From: Promethearchaeota archaeon
Lineage (GTDB): Archaea > Asgardarchaeota > Lokiarchaeia > Sigynarchaeales > SOKP01
Assembly: GCA_016839905.1 (NCBI GenBank)
Contig: JAEOTJ010000283.1
Location: forward strand, 1-15,032
Reading direction: 5' to 3'
Length of the DNA stretch: 15,032 bases
Shown: positions 6,322 through 14,417 of the stretch, one piece after another
Layout: each line of letters opens with the position of its first letter
How positions within the stretch are numbered: the stretch's first letter is position 1
Position numbers and translations under genes: made by a program
Notes under the pieces: generated by a model
Told to the model about the DNA's origin: nothing
Database searches by the model: none
What the model saw: the letters and a program-made list of their open reading frames with translations, nothing else

Positions 6322-7140
6322 ATGGAACACTTCAAGGTAAATGAGCACCTCACGCTCAAGCAGGAACATGAAAAGACGGTCATTTATGTTGCTGGAGAGA
6401 GGTTTCGGCAATGTGCAGTCTTGTTATTAGAGATCCCCGTGGAAGAAATAACCGAGCTAAAAAATATAGAATCTATAGATGAAGCTGCCCAGCGTTTGAC
6501 GGAGTCTGAAGATTTTATTGAGGGAACTAACTATAATATTCCTCCAGAAGTGGAATTCTGGGGGCATTGCTCGAATTTACAAGCATGGGCAGAGTTTGGC
6601 TATGATACCCGCCTGCTTCATCGTAATTTAGCGTTTCCATTATTAAAAGCACTAGTAGATGCCGGAGATCTCCAAGCAAGGAAGGTCTTTAAAGAAGAAA
6701 TTATGAAAAGGCTAAATTCACACTGGCGAGTGTTTTATTATTTAATTGACCATTGGTATGTTCAATATTTGGATGAAGAGGAGTTAGAAGTGATCTTGGA
6801 ATCTACAAGTAAAGACTTAATTTCTTTCATATATTCAGAATTCTTTAATCATATCATAAATGACCTTCTTCCAGAAATCGGCGATCAATTGTATGAGAAA
6901 GAATTTAAGACGGTAAGAGTGCAAATAAAGGCTTATTTTAACGGAATAAGAACCACGTTAGAAAGTAAAGAAAACCTTGGAATTTACAACTTAAGATATA
7001 TTTTTAAGATTCGGCAATTGTTGGATGATGCTCTCATTCATGAATACATTGAACTTCTTGAAAAAAATTACATAAATCAACATAATAAACCTCTAATCAA
7101 TATTGATTTACAATATTCTCATTACACAAATTCATCATGA
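6322..7140 (+). CDS. FWGHCSN-domain helical protein, short paralogue of the 8396 product
   Basis: This 272-residue protein is clearly homologous to about residues 270-400 of the 1573-residue protein encoded downstream. Shared blocks include FRxCxxLLL, SIDEA, the motif FWGHCSN (Trp80 here, Trp345 there) followed by QAW, YDTRxLHRNLAFPLL, and GDxxARKVFKEEI. It lacks the C2H2 finger, leucine-rich repeats and SWIM motifs. The C-terminal half is helical (DEEELEVILEST, HEYIELLEKNYI) without recognisable repeats. I know this motif as recurring in Lokiarchaeal proteins of unknown function; no catalytic activity is assigned. No membrane segment or signal is present, so it is cytosolic. It ends one base from the convergent gene at 7142. 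It may be a stand-alone partner or competitor of the large paralogue. Confidence 0.75.
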   Translation: MEHFKVNEHLTLKQEHEKTVIYVAGERFRQCAVLLLEIPVEEITELKNIESIDEAAQRLTESEDFIEGTNYNIPPEVEFWGHCSNLQAWAEFGYDTRLLHRNLAFPLLKALVDAGDLQARKVFKEEIMKRLNSHWRVFYYLIDHWYVQYLDEEELEVILESTSKDLISFIYSEFFNHIINDLLPEIGDQLYEKEFKTVRVQIKAYFNGIRTTLESKENLGIYNLRYIFKIRQLLDDALIHEYIELLEKNYINQHNKPLINIDLQYSHYTNSS

Positions 7141-7141
7141 T

Positions 7142-7720
7142 CTAATTGCTAAAACCGATTTCGTGAAATATTTTTGTAGCGAAACCTTTGCTAACTGTTA
7201 AGAATCTGAGTTCTTTGTCCTTATTGAGCGTGAATTGTTTTAAATTTGTCATTATTTGAGGTATAATTCTTTTTTTATGGAAGTCTTGATTTGTGACAAA
7301 CTCAAAAACTCGCTTTGATGTACCCTTAATGAAATTTAACTGAAAATGTGTGCTAGGACCATATACACCTGGTGCATCGGAAAACCTCACGGTATTTATA
7401 TGAAGACTATCAAATTCCAACCATTTAATTTTAAAAGTGGGTTTATTGGGAATAGAGAAACAAATCTCGGTTTCAGAGATTTTAAATTTCCTAGGTTTCG
7501 ACCAACCTTTCATAATACCATAGAAACACAAAAAGGAAAAGCCAATTAAAGTCCAAATAATTAAAACTAAGATTGGTACTACATTAGGATCCATTTTTTC
7601 TGTAGGATTGATAAAAAGCATTACTGTCACCCAAATAAAGAAAAAAACAAAACAAAATATGCAACATAGAGCTTTATACAAATCTTTTTTAAACGAATCA
7701 ATGATTTCGATTTCTTTCAT
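7142..7720 (-). CDS. Two-TM membrane protein with PH-like cytosolic domain
   Basis: This 192-residue protein has two adjacent membrane helices, about residues 16-37 (rich in Phe/Cys/Trp) and 49-70, joined by a short polar loop. A soluble region of about 115 residues follows. That region has alternating short beta strands (KFKISETEICFSI, FKIKWLEFDSLHINTV, HFQLNFIKG, KRVFEFV) and a final helix, an outline resembling bacterial/archaeal PH-like membrane domains. This is a fold guess, not a family match. The loop-short topology puts the soluble part on one side, probably cytosolic. The gene converges on the 6322 gene with a 1-base gap and shares no operon. Its function is unknown. Confidence 0.65.
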   Translation of the reverse strand: MKEIEIIDSFKKDLYKALCCIFCFVFFFIWVTVMLFINPTEKMDPNVVPILVLIIWTLIGFSFLCFYGIMKGWSKPRKFKISETEICFSIPNKPTFKIKWLEFDSLHINTVRFSDAPGVYGPSTHFQLNFIKGTSKRVFEFVTNQDFHKKRIIPQIMTNLKQFTLNKDKELRFLTVSKGFATKIFHEIGFSN

Positions 7721-7734
7721 CTTTCTTTATATCT

Positions 7735-7743
7735 TATATAAAG
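7735..7743 (-). promoter_or_regulatory. Possible TATA box of the 7142-7720 gene
   Basis: On the minus strand, CTTTATATA lies 15-23 bases before the ATG at 7720. This is slightly close for an archaeal promoter; the TATATAAAA run at 7770-7778 is an alternative that would give a short leader. Confidence 0.3.
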
Positions 7744-7815
7744 TATAATTTCAAATATATTATAGAACAGAATTTTATATATTGTTTTATATTTTTTTCC
7801 CTCCCTCATTTATAT

Positions 7816-7850
7816 TATCATGGAAATGATAGCATTTTTATAGTAATGCT
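7816..7850 (+). other. Two adjacent small hairpins before the candidate RNA
   Basis: TATCAT-GGAA-ATGATA (7816-7831) and AGCATT/AATGCT (7831-7836 with 7845-7850) each form perfect 6-bp stems. They may belong to a longer structured transcript with 7885-8005, but AT-rich 6-bp stems also arise by chance. Confidence 0.25.
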
Positions 7851-7884
7851 GTAATACTATTAATTGATATGAAACCTTAATACA

Positions 7885-8005
7885 TGACTCCTGCCGCACC
7901 CTGGATTTTTGTCTTTTGTTTAGTGTAAGAAATTACACTCTGATTTCGCCCTCCTCCCCCTATTTTATTTATAGACCTTGTATTGAGGTCAAGTGGCAGG
8001 AGTCA
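7885..8005 (+). ncRNA. Candidate structured RNA closed by an 11-bp helix
   Basis: TGACTCCTGCC at 7885-7895 pairs perfectly with GGCAGGAGTCA at 7995-8005, and AC at 7898-7899 can extend it with GT at 7993-7994 across a 2-base bulge. Inside are a 7-bp hairpin AGTGTAA-GAAA-TTACACT (7922-7939) with a GNRA loop and a hairpin GACCTT/GAGGTC (7974-7990). A pyrimidine-rich single strand (CCCTCCTCCCCC, 7949-7960) lies between them. The island is clearly richer in G+C than its surroundings, which in AT-rich archaea often marks RNA genes. It has no open frame. The GNRA loop and the T-rich sequence after 8005 favour the plus strand. I cannot match it to RNase P, SRP, 5S or a known riboswitch. A cis-acting leader of the distant 8396 gene is less likely. 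Confidence 0.5.
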
Positions 8006-8335
8006 CCTTTTATTTAAATTATATTAAAAATAATAGCGGATTATTATTATAATAAGAGTTAAAATAATGCTAACTTGTTTTTACATATTGTTAATGCTTT
8101 ACTTGTATTATTTTAAGAAATAAGATTAAATCTTAATGAGTTCAATTTCAATAAGACTTTCAATTGTTCGGTGTTCTTAAAAAAGATTTAAATAAAAGAA
8201 GTAAGATAATAATAAACAAGTTGGCACAGAGAAACATTCATCCATTCAGATTACTTTTTTGTGGAGTTTAAATTGTCATCTCATAATTAATTGATAGCAA
8301 TAAATTACCCTACGCGGACCCATATAAGCCTAAAA
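8006..8335. other. Intergenic region before the giant gene
   Basis: No gene is supported. It contains a 7-bp inverted repeat TAAGATT-A-AATCTTA at 8121-8135, which may be a protein-binding site. Otherwise it is AT-rich sequence without recognisable elements. Confidence 0.4.
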
Positions 8336-8359
8336 TTTTATATATGATTTAAATCATAT
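8336..8359 (+). promoter_or_regulatory. TATA box overlapping a perfect 18-bp palindrome
   Basis: TTTTATATA at 8336-8344 is a good archaeal TATA box; transcription would start near 8367, leaving about 29 bases of leader with a GAGG run before the ATG at 8396. ATATGATTTAAATCATAT at 8342-8359 is a perfect palindrome that overlaps the box and fills the space to the start site. A dimeric regulator bound there would block promoter use, so repression is the simplest reading. Confidence 0.55.
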
Positions 8360-8395
8360 TTAACAAGATAGTAAAATAATCCGAGGAATAAGAAT

Positions 8396-11300
8396 ATGCC
8401 GAAATGTCCTATTTGTGGGAAAGTCTTGAGAAATCCAGACTCCCCAAGCCATATCAATTCCAAGTTCCATCGAGAGGCGGTAGAGAAAGGAGCGAAGGAG
8501 CAAGTAAAAGAGCCTGTCAAAAAGGACATTACGCAAGAAAAAAACCCCGAGACGTCTAAAGAAGAAATAATTGAGATCCCCGAATTTAAAATAGGGGATG
8601 AAAAATCGGAAGAATATGACTCACAGCTATTTAAAGAAAGTTTGCTGGATGCCCAGAATTATCTTAAAGTAAATGAGCTTGAGTTCCTCAAGAGATTTGA
8701 AGGAGATGTGGTAGATTCTCTGGTGTCCTTTCTAAAGACAGAGGATTATCAGGTAGATTTTGAGGATTTACAGGACTTTTTTCATGTAATAGATCTATTT
8801 CTCTTATTCTTATCCTATGAAGATGTCCAATCCCTGCTCTATCGATTCAATCAAGATGACCTAAAATATGAGCTAAAACATAAGCTCCAAGACATTGATA
8901 TGGACTATTTTGCTACTACATCTTACGGGTTTGACCTGGCAATCCATCTTATATCACAATACCTCAGTCAAAAGGATTTAATTGAGTTTTTAATTAATTT
9001 TGATGAGTTAGAAGATATTCTGGAAAAGTCCTATTATGAAGTCATTGATGCGGACACTAACCCAACAATAATGGCAATCGAACAAGCATTAGCTTCAGGA
9101 TTAAAAGATAAGGATCAAGAAGTCTATAATAATACCGTTTTAATAATCAACAATAGCGGAGCGTTCTTTGAACATCTTAAAAAAGAATTGTTAAACACGT
9201 TTCGGGTTAACCAATTCATTACCCTTAAGCTGGTTGCTAATCGGACTAATATATATGTAAAGGGGGAGCTCTTCAATCAATGCAAGTATTTATTATTAAA
9301 CATTCAAAAAAGTAGAATACCTGAGTATGATTCAATAGGTTCCATTGACGAGGCAGTAGAACGCTTAGATGCCTCTATGCATGGAAGGGAGGGAAGACAT
9401 AACATAATTGATCCTGAGACTGAGTTTTGGGGCCATTGTTCGAATATCCAAGCATGGGTAGAAAACGATTATGATACCCGAATCCTCCATCGTAATCTTG
9501 CATTTCCATTATTGCGAAAATTAGCTCAAGTAGGCGACCCCAAAGCAAAAAAAGTCTATAAAGATGAAATTTGGACCAGGTTCAAAAGTAATTATGCACC
9601 GGTAATACAATATATATTCGATGGAGATTATCTAAATGCCCTTAACAAGACGGAAATAAATGCGTTAGTGGATGAAATTAATTTAGATAAGTTGGTAAGT
9701 TATAACTACCGCCATAAACAAAACCTTCTGTTAAAATTTGCAGCATTAGGAAGCATAAAAGCAAAGAAACTTTTATCTGCGGAGACGAAGAAGCAACTTC
9801 AAACCGCCAAACTAACAGAGATGCGGGGACTGCTCTCAAGACATTATTATACTCATTTAGCAAAAGACGACATAATGATGCTTTATAAAAGGTTCTTAAA
9901 GCAGAAAGATAAACCAGGCAACGAGGAAGTAAAGATTCAATTACTCGGAGATTTTGCGCGATTAAAAGTAGCTGAGGCAAAGCCTCTCCTAAAGGATCAT
10001 ATCTTAAAAGCTCTCACAGAGCAGAGAACGACTGCTCCTGCACAATACCCATATTATCGATATGCTCGACGTCATTATCAAAGTCCTGCTCTTATGCATT
10101 TAAACGTCTTTACTATGCAAGAAATAGGAGAAATCTGTGACTCTTTCCTTTCAGACATAACTCCTAATCAATATAATGAAGCTGTCTTGAATATAATCAG
10201 TCGTTTCTCAGATTTGGGCGTGTCAAAAGCAAGAACTGCCTTTAAACAGGGATTAATTACTACCATTAAAGAGGGGCAAATCAGCACATTAGAACGTATA
10301 GCGACTGCTCATCGCTTGAAATCCTTCACAGAAAAAGAAATTATAAATATATGCACAAATATTGATTTTGCTGAGAGGTTCTCTGAAAATCCTCGAGTTA
10401 CTCTCTCATTATTAGAGAGGTTTCAAAAATCTGGATATGATAAGGCAGATGCAGTCATTAAAGAGAGCATAATAGGTGTTCTAAAGAATCCCAATGAGAT
10501 CAATATTAATCCCGTTCTGAATAAAACCACGCTAAAACATGTTACTAATGAAGATATAAAGGGCCTATTAGAAGCAAAAGATGCAAAATTAGTGGAAAGA
10601 CTGCTTACCATACTTCAAACCACTCGTAATAGCTCCCTTAAACCGAAGATCGTTAGATTCTTTACGATGGTGAAAAATATCTCAGGAAAATTACTTAGTC
10701 AAAAAGTCAAAGAAGCCTTAATCGAAACAGACACGACCGCATTCCATGCTCTCCTAAAAGCTAAGGTTTTATCCTTATTATCTCCAGAAGATAAGGAATT
10801 TTTGTATGATCATCCGAAATGCAAACTCAGAAACTTTGTAGTAACGTATGAAGGGCATGAATATACCCTCGATTCTCGGTTTAATATGGATTTACGGAAT
10901 AAAGGCATAAAGGACATAACCAAAGTCAAAGGATTAAACAGTTTACCTAACGTGCAATCATTAGACCTACGAGATAACCACCTTACTACTATTATAGGGA
11001 TAGGGAATCTAACTAAATTAAAAAAATTACGATTAAGAGGAAATAATTTCGCTCCCCGCTTCCTTCAGCATTTAGGCGCGCTAGACAGATACGGTAATGC
11101 AAGAGATCCCCAGAAATTTGTGAGATATAGTAAAGGTTTGGAGGAAGGAGGAATAACTTACATATCCGTAGGATCTAAAAACTTGGAGGTTTTTGGAGAT
11201 GAGCTGGTGTTAAATAATGAAAGAATCAAATCTATTGATGAAATTCAGGGCCTTTCCAAAATAAAAAAATTAAGAAAGTTAGACTTAAGCCATAATCAAT

Positions 11301-13117
11301 TAAAGAATGTAAAGGGACTTGAAACTTTAACATCATTGGAGGTATTAAATCTTAGTCATAATCAATTGAGTTCTACGGAAGGGCTTGAAGGATTGGTAAA
11401 TCTACGAGAGCTTAGACTATACGGGAATGGAATCATAGACTTTCCCGAACGAGAGCATTTACCTAAACTCGAAGTCATTGACCTTGATACACGACGTAAG
11501 GTATCAGATCGAGTCTATTTGAACTATCTTATAGAATCGTTAAGTATGGAGGATATAAAGCAAATCTGTAGAGAGCATGCGATCCGAGGATATTCAGGTT
11601 TAAGGCGGGATTACTTAATTAGATTCACAATGGATAGTCTTGCCGAAGAGGAAATTCGCATGGTCATTTCTAACCTCGAAATGAAAACCATTAATAAAGG
11701 AATTGACCTGGCGTTAAAGAAAATTGAGCATAAAGATCGTGAATATGTAGAATCTATACGGATTGTGAATCCGCGCCAGAATGAAGTAGAGATTAAATTT
11801 AAAGGATTTAATTGGGAAACCGAGTCTTATCTCTCTATTACTCCTAAAACCATAAATAATCCAGAGAGAGATTGTGATTGCCGTATCGGGAACAACATGG
11901 GCTTCTGTGCTCATTTCTGGGTGGGCGTTATTTTTTCCTTGAAAGCAGGATTCTTTAAATTATCAGACTGGACATTGACGCCTCTCCTGCCAAATCTAGA
12001 GAAACGATTAAGTTCGTTTAAAGTCATTACTGACAAATCAGGTAAAAAAAGATTAATTAATGAAAAGGATAATTCTGCCTTTCTTATTGAGCATCTTAAC
12101 TCAAGAGTCCATGTGCTTGACGCAGTATTAGGCAGGTTCGAACGAAGGCAATATTATTGGGAAAATAAGATAATTACTTATTATCTGAACACAATTAAAA
12201 ATGTCAAGATTGCTCCGGAAAAAAGTAGTTTAGTTACAGCCCAATTAGATAATCTGCTCGTTAGGTTTAGCGAAAATATGTTTAATAAATTTGAATTAGA
12301 AAAGAAAGAGAAAATCAAGCTCTCAGGTGAAGTCAACTTAGATACGTTTCAAGGGCTTATACTTAAAAGCGTTTTTGTAGAGGGTACTACTCCTAGGAAA
12401 CGAGTAACTGTATTAAAAGGAAAGCAGACTAAGGTAGTTGAAAAAGATTCCGAAGAAGAAGGAATTAGGGGTAAAATACAATTAGATTTGAATACTATTA
12501 GAGATGAATTACGTGGGCCTTGGTGGCATCATCTTTCTACAGAGAAGTTTATATTTATCCAGAAAATACCCGTTATCGAGAACTATCATGTTAATAAGGA
12601 TGATATCCTTATCCATAAAGAAATAAGACCAGGCGATAGATTTCCAAGCGTGAGATATCATATTGTCCGAGAAAGAGGCACGAAACAAATAGAGAATGCA
12701 GATGTAAAAAGATTATTGATAGAAAAACTAGTAAAATGGGTGGAACAACACGAGTCTCTTCCCCCGGATGCTAAGAATGTAAAAGAATATAAAAATGGTA
12801 ATTTTCAGATTAACTATGCGCCTACATCAAATGTAAAATTTTCGTTATCAGTAAATCCCAATTTGTATGGAGTGGATCGAACCTTCTTTCAAAGAGATTC
12901 TCGAACCGTTAGCGCCCCGCCTGAGATGGAAGAGCCTCGATTTGGCGCTCCCTCTATTAATCAATGGATGATTGAAAGTGAGTCTGATCCTAACAAAACA
13001 TATACTGTTACTAAACACTCGGAATTCAAGTGGTCCTGCACATGCCCCCATCATATATTCCGACGTGCCGAATGTAAGCATATTCGTGAGGCTATGAGGC
13101 GACAAAACAGAATTTGA
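8396..13117 (+). CDS. Giant C2H2 - FWGHCSN - helical repeat - LRR - double-SWIM protein
   Basis: This 1573-residue protein appears to be an interaction scaffold. Domains in order: a C2H2 zinc finger (Cys4, Cys7, His19, His25); an acidic linker and helical region to about 275; the FWGHCSN domain shared with the 6322 gene (Trp345); helical repeats at about 375-700, in which a G-x2-KAKKxxK-type helix recurs near 380, 453, 525, 610 and 682; leucine-rich repeats of SDS22 type in two blocks (about 825-885 and 935-1035); a short SAP-like helix pair (about 1050-1090); SWIM motif 1 (Cys1160-x-Cys1162-x8-Cys1171-x-His1173); a mixed domain; and a C-terminal SWIM motif 2 (Cys1548-x-Cys1550-x9-Cys1560-x-His1562). 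SWIM motifs bind zinc and are used in DNA or protein contacts. There is no signal peptide, membrane segment or visible catalytic motif. The frame is intact over 4.7 kb. The start is supported by the finger immediately following, the GAGG run and the promoter. The target is unknown. Confidence 0.85.
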   Translation: MPKCPICGKVLRNPDSPSHINSKFHREAVEKGAKEQVKEPVKKDITQEKNPETSKEEIIEIPEFKIGDEKSEEYDSQLFKESLLDAQNYLKVNELEFLKRFEGDVVDSLVSFLKTEDYQVDFEDLQDFFHVIDLFLLFLSYEDVQSLLYRFNQDDLKYELKHKLQDIDMDYFATTSYGFDLAIHLISQYLSQKDLIEFLINFDELEDILEKSYYEVIDADTNPTIMAIEQALASGLKDKDQEVYNNTVLIINNSGAFFEHLKKELLNTFRVNQFITLKLVANRTNIYVKGELFNQCKYLLLNIQKSRIPEYDSIGSIDEAVERLDASMHGREGRHNIIDPETEFWGHCSNIQAWVENDYDTRILHRNLAFPLLRKLAQVGDPKAKKVYKDEIWTRFKSNYAPVIQYIFDGDYLNALNKTEINALVDEINLDKLVSYNYRHKQNLLLKFAALGSIKAKKLLSAETKKQLQTAKLTEMRGLLSRHYYTHLAKDDIMMLYKRFLKQKDKPGNEEVKIQLLGDFARLKVAEAKPLLKDHILKALTEQRTTAPAQYPYYRYARRHYQSPALMHLNVFTMQEIGEICDSFLSDITPNQYNEAVLNIISRFSDLGVSKARTAFKQGLITTIKEGQISTLERIATAHRLKSFTEKEIINICTNIDFAERFSENPRVTLSLLERFQKSGYDKADAVIKESIIGVLKNPNEININPVLNKTTLKHVTNEDIKGLLEAKDAKLVERLLTILQTTRNSSLKPKIVRFFTMVKNISGKLLSQKVKEALIETDTTAFHALLKAKVLSLLSPEDKEFLYDHPKCKLRNFVVTYEGHEYTLDSRFNMDLRNKGIKDITKVKGLNSLPNVQSLDLRDNHLTTIIGIGNLTKLKKLRLRGNNFAPRFLQHLGALDRYGNARDPQKFVRYSKGLEEGGITYISVGSKNLEVFGDELVLNNERIKSIDEIQGLSKIKKLRKLDLSHNQLKNVKGLETLTSLEVLNLSHNQLSSTEGLEGLVNLRELRLYGNGIIDFPEREHLPKLEVIDLDTRRKVSDRVYLNYLIESLSMEDIKQICREHAIRGYSGLRRDYLIRFTMDSLAEEEIRMVISNLEMKTINKGIDLALKKIEHKDREYVESIRIVNPRQNEVEIKFKGFNWETESYLSITPKTINNPERDCDCRIGNNMGFCAHFWVGVIFSLKAGFFKLSDWTLTPLLPNLEKRLSSFKVITDKSGKKRLINEKDNSAFLIEHLNSRVHVLDAVLGRFERRQYYWENKIITYYLNTIKNVKIAPEKSSLVTAQLDNLLVRFSENMFNKFELEKKEKIKLSGEVNLDTFQGLILKSVFVEGTTPRKRVTVLKGKQTKVVEKDSEEEGIRGKIQLDLNTIRDELRGPWWHHLSTEKFIFIQKIPVIENYHVNKDDILIHKEIRPGDRFPSVRYHIVRERGTKQIENADVKRLLIEKLVKWVEQHESLPPDAKNVKEYKNGNFQINYAPTSNVKFSLSVNPNLYGVDRTFFQRDSRTVSAPPEMEEPRFGAPSINQWMIESESDPNKTYTVTKHSEFKWSCTCPHHIFRRAECKHIREAMRRQNRI

Positions 13118-13219
13118 AACATTCAGCTCATACAGATTCAAGAAAAATTGGTAAATAAAAAGAAAAATGATTTCAACAATCAAAATACAAGAGAATTAAG
13201 TATCTAACTTGAAGTAACT

Positions 13220-13257
13220 TTACGATTTAGATTTATTGGAGATAAAAGGATGAGATA
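13220..13257 (+). repeat. Inverted repeat, left copy
   Basis: 13225-13257 (33 bp) is the exact reverse complement of 14953-14985. After one mismatch the match continues for four more bases outward (13220-13223 with 14987-14990). The pair encloses the Cys-rich remnant, the TPR fragment and the HEPN/MNT genes. Confidence 0.9.
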
Positions 13258-13279
13258 GACTTTAAAAAATCAATTGGAA
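13249..13279 (+). repeat. 31-bp direct repeat, left copy
   Basis: The segment beginning GATGAGATAGACTTTAAAAA is identical at 15002-15032, the last base of the window, so the true length of the right copy is unknown. It overlaps the inverted repeat by nine bases and contains the stop codon of the minus-strand frame 13270-13548. Confidence 0.9.
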
Positions 13280-13548
13280 GATTTACATAAAAAAGATTTA
13301 AGGCGAGATAACATTCCCTTTTTACCATTCTCTTCAAAGTCATTTATGATAGGACTCATATTATTGTGATTTTCACAATCATCACATGTACCTTCTTTCT
13401 CACATTTACTCTTGATAAGTTTAATATCACATAAATATTTTTTAAAATCTTCAAATTGATTAACTTGTCCTTTAAAATTTTTTAATTCATCAGAATATCT
13501 CTTAGAAAAGATTTCTGCTATTTTATGGATTGTATGTTGTATTTTCTT
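13270..13548 (-). pseudogene. Start-less Cys-containing ORF remnant
   Basis: A minus-strand frame of 92 codons ends in TGA at 13270-13272, with a TAA immediately upstream at 13549-13551 and no ATG near the 5' end. The translation looks like a real soluble protein: helical and Lys/Glu-rich, with Cys spacing YLCDI...KCEKEGTCDDCENH that could bind a metal, and the end SRLKSFLCKSS. An ATG in the +1 frame (13556-13558) encodes MLIKRK and would join it after a single frameshift, so a frameshifted gene is possible. No family is recognised. The C-terminal codons lie in the 31-bp direct repeat, so a second copy may begin beyond the right edge. Confidence 0.45.
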
Positions 13549-13633
13549 TTAATTAGCATTAAAAACACCGACAGAGAATGGTTTTTTTTAATAGGATTAA
13601 CAGGAGAAAAAAAACAAATAAATAGACAATTAA

Positions 13634-13930
13634 AAAATTACCGAAATTAACCCTGAGTATGAAGAAGCTTGGTTTAAAATGGGTTATTCCTTAGATGATT
13701 TAGAAAGATACGAAGAAGCTCTTGAAAGTTATGATAAAGCGCTTAAAATTAATCCAAATAATCCTGATACTTGTTATAATAAAGTATGTTCCAAAGCTAA
13801 AAGAGGGAATAAAGAAAACGCAATAAAGTTTCTAAAAGAGGCAATTGAACTTGATGATGAAGCAAAAATAGATGCAAAATCCGATAGCGATTTTGATAAT
13901 ATTAAAGATGTAAAAGAGTTTAAAAATTAA
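13634..13930 (+). pseudogene. TPR-repeat protein fragment, 5'-truncated
   Basis: The plus-strand frame opens after a TAA at 13631-13633 and reads directly into the end of one tetratricopeptide repeat (INPEYEEAWFKMGYSL). One complete repeat follows (YEEALESYDKALKINPNN) and then a third (NKENAIKFLKEAIELD), before an acidic tail. The coding pattern begins upstream of the only ATG (13679), inside a repeat, so the N-terminal part of the gene is missing. If translated from 13679 it would give an 83-residue peptide with about two repeats. TPRs mediate protein contacts. No promoter or ribosome-binding site is visible, which supports a relic. Confidence 0.6.
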
Positions 13931-13991
13931 TTAGAGATAAGAATTGAATAATTTAAGATTTTATTTTTATTTATTCTTTATTATCATCAAT

Positions 13992-14417
13992 CTATTCTAA
14001 TAATGTTGGAATCCAAGCTGAATTTCCTTTTTTTATTTTATATTTGTTGAATATTTCTATGTGAATATTTTTTAAAAGGGAGAAATACTTCTCTCCATAT
14101 AAAACTTTTCCTTCCTCCATAGCAAATAAACTTGTACAATGTCTTTTTTTTATCATTATGATAAATTCATCTGGAGTAAACCCAATCGGTTCGATGGGGT
14201 CAAAAGTTTTTATCAAATTAGAAAGTAATTTCGCTCGTTCATAATAATTTTTTGGTAATTTATCAGAGATCACAATTATGTCAGCATCGCTACGCTCGTT
14301 AAAATCACCTCTTGCTAAAGAACCATATAAAATAATACATTTAGGGGTTAATTCTTTGATAATATTCTTACAAAACTTTTTAATGCCATAATTGATGTTT
14401 TCTAAGTAGTTTTTCAT
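13992..14417 (-). CDS. Minimal nucleotidyltransferase (MNT), antitoxin-like
   Basis: This 141-residue protein carries the nucleotidyltransferase signature Gly32-Ser33-x2-Arg-Gly-Asp38-x4-Ser43-Asp44-x-Asp46 (GSLARGDFNERSDADI), with both metal-binding aspartates. MNT proteins paired with HEPN proteins act as antitoxins that transfer AMP to the HEPN partner and silence it. The ATG overlaps the stop of the HEPN gene by 4 bases (ATGA), so translation is coupled and the two form one operon, HEPN first. The length is normal for the family (about 100-150). The C-terminal helices give no extra domain. The module lies between the 33-bp inverted repeats, in keeping with accessory DNA. Confidence 0.85.
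   Translation of the reverse strand: MKNYLENINYGIKKFCKNIIKELTPKCIILYGSLARGDFNERSDADIIVISDKLPKNYYERAKLLSNLIKTFDPIEPIGFTPDEFIIMIKKRHCTSLFAMEEGKVLYGEKYFSLLKNIHIEIFNKYKIKKGNSAWIPTLLE

Noticed and set aside
7346..7549. Plus-strand 67-codon ORF opposite the membrane protein
   Set aside because: It is antisense to the frame with two clear membrane helices and shows no protein-like pattern.
9678..13183. Minus-strand ORFs of 62-111 codons opposite the giant gene
   Set aside because: They overlap an uninterrupted 1573-codon frame with recognisable domains and have no promoters of their own.
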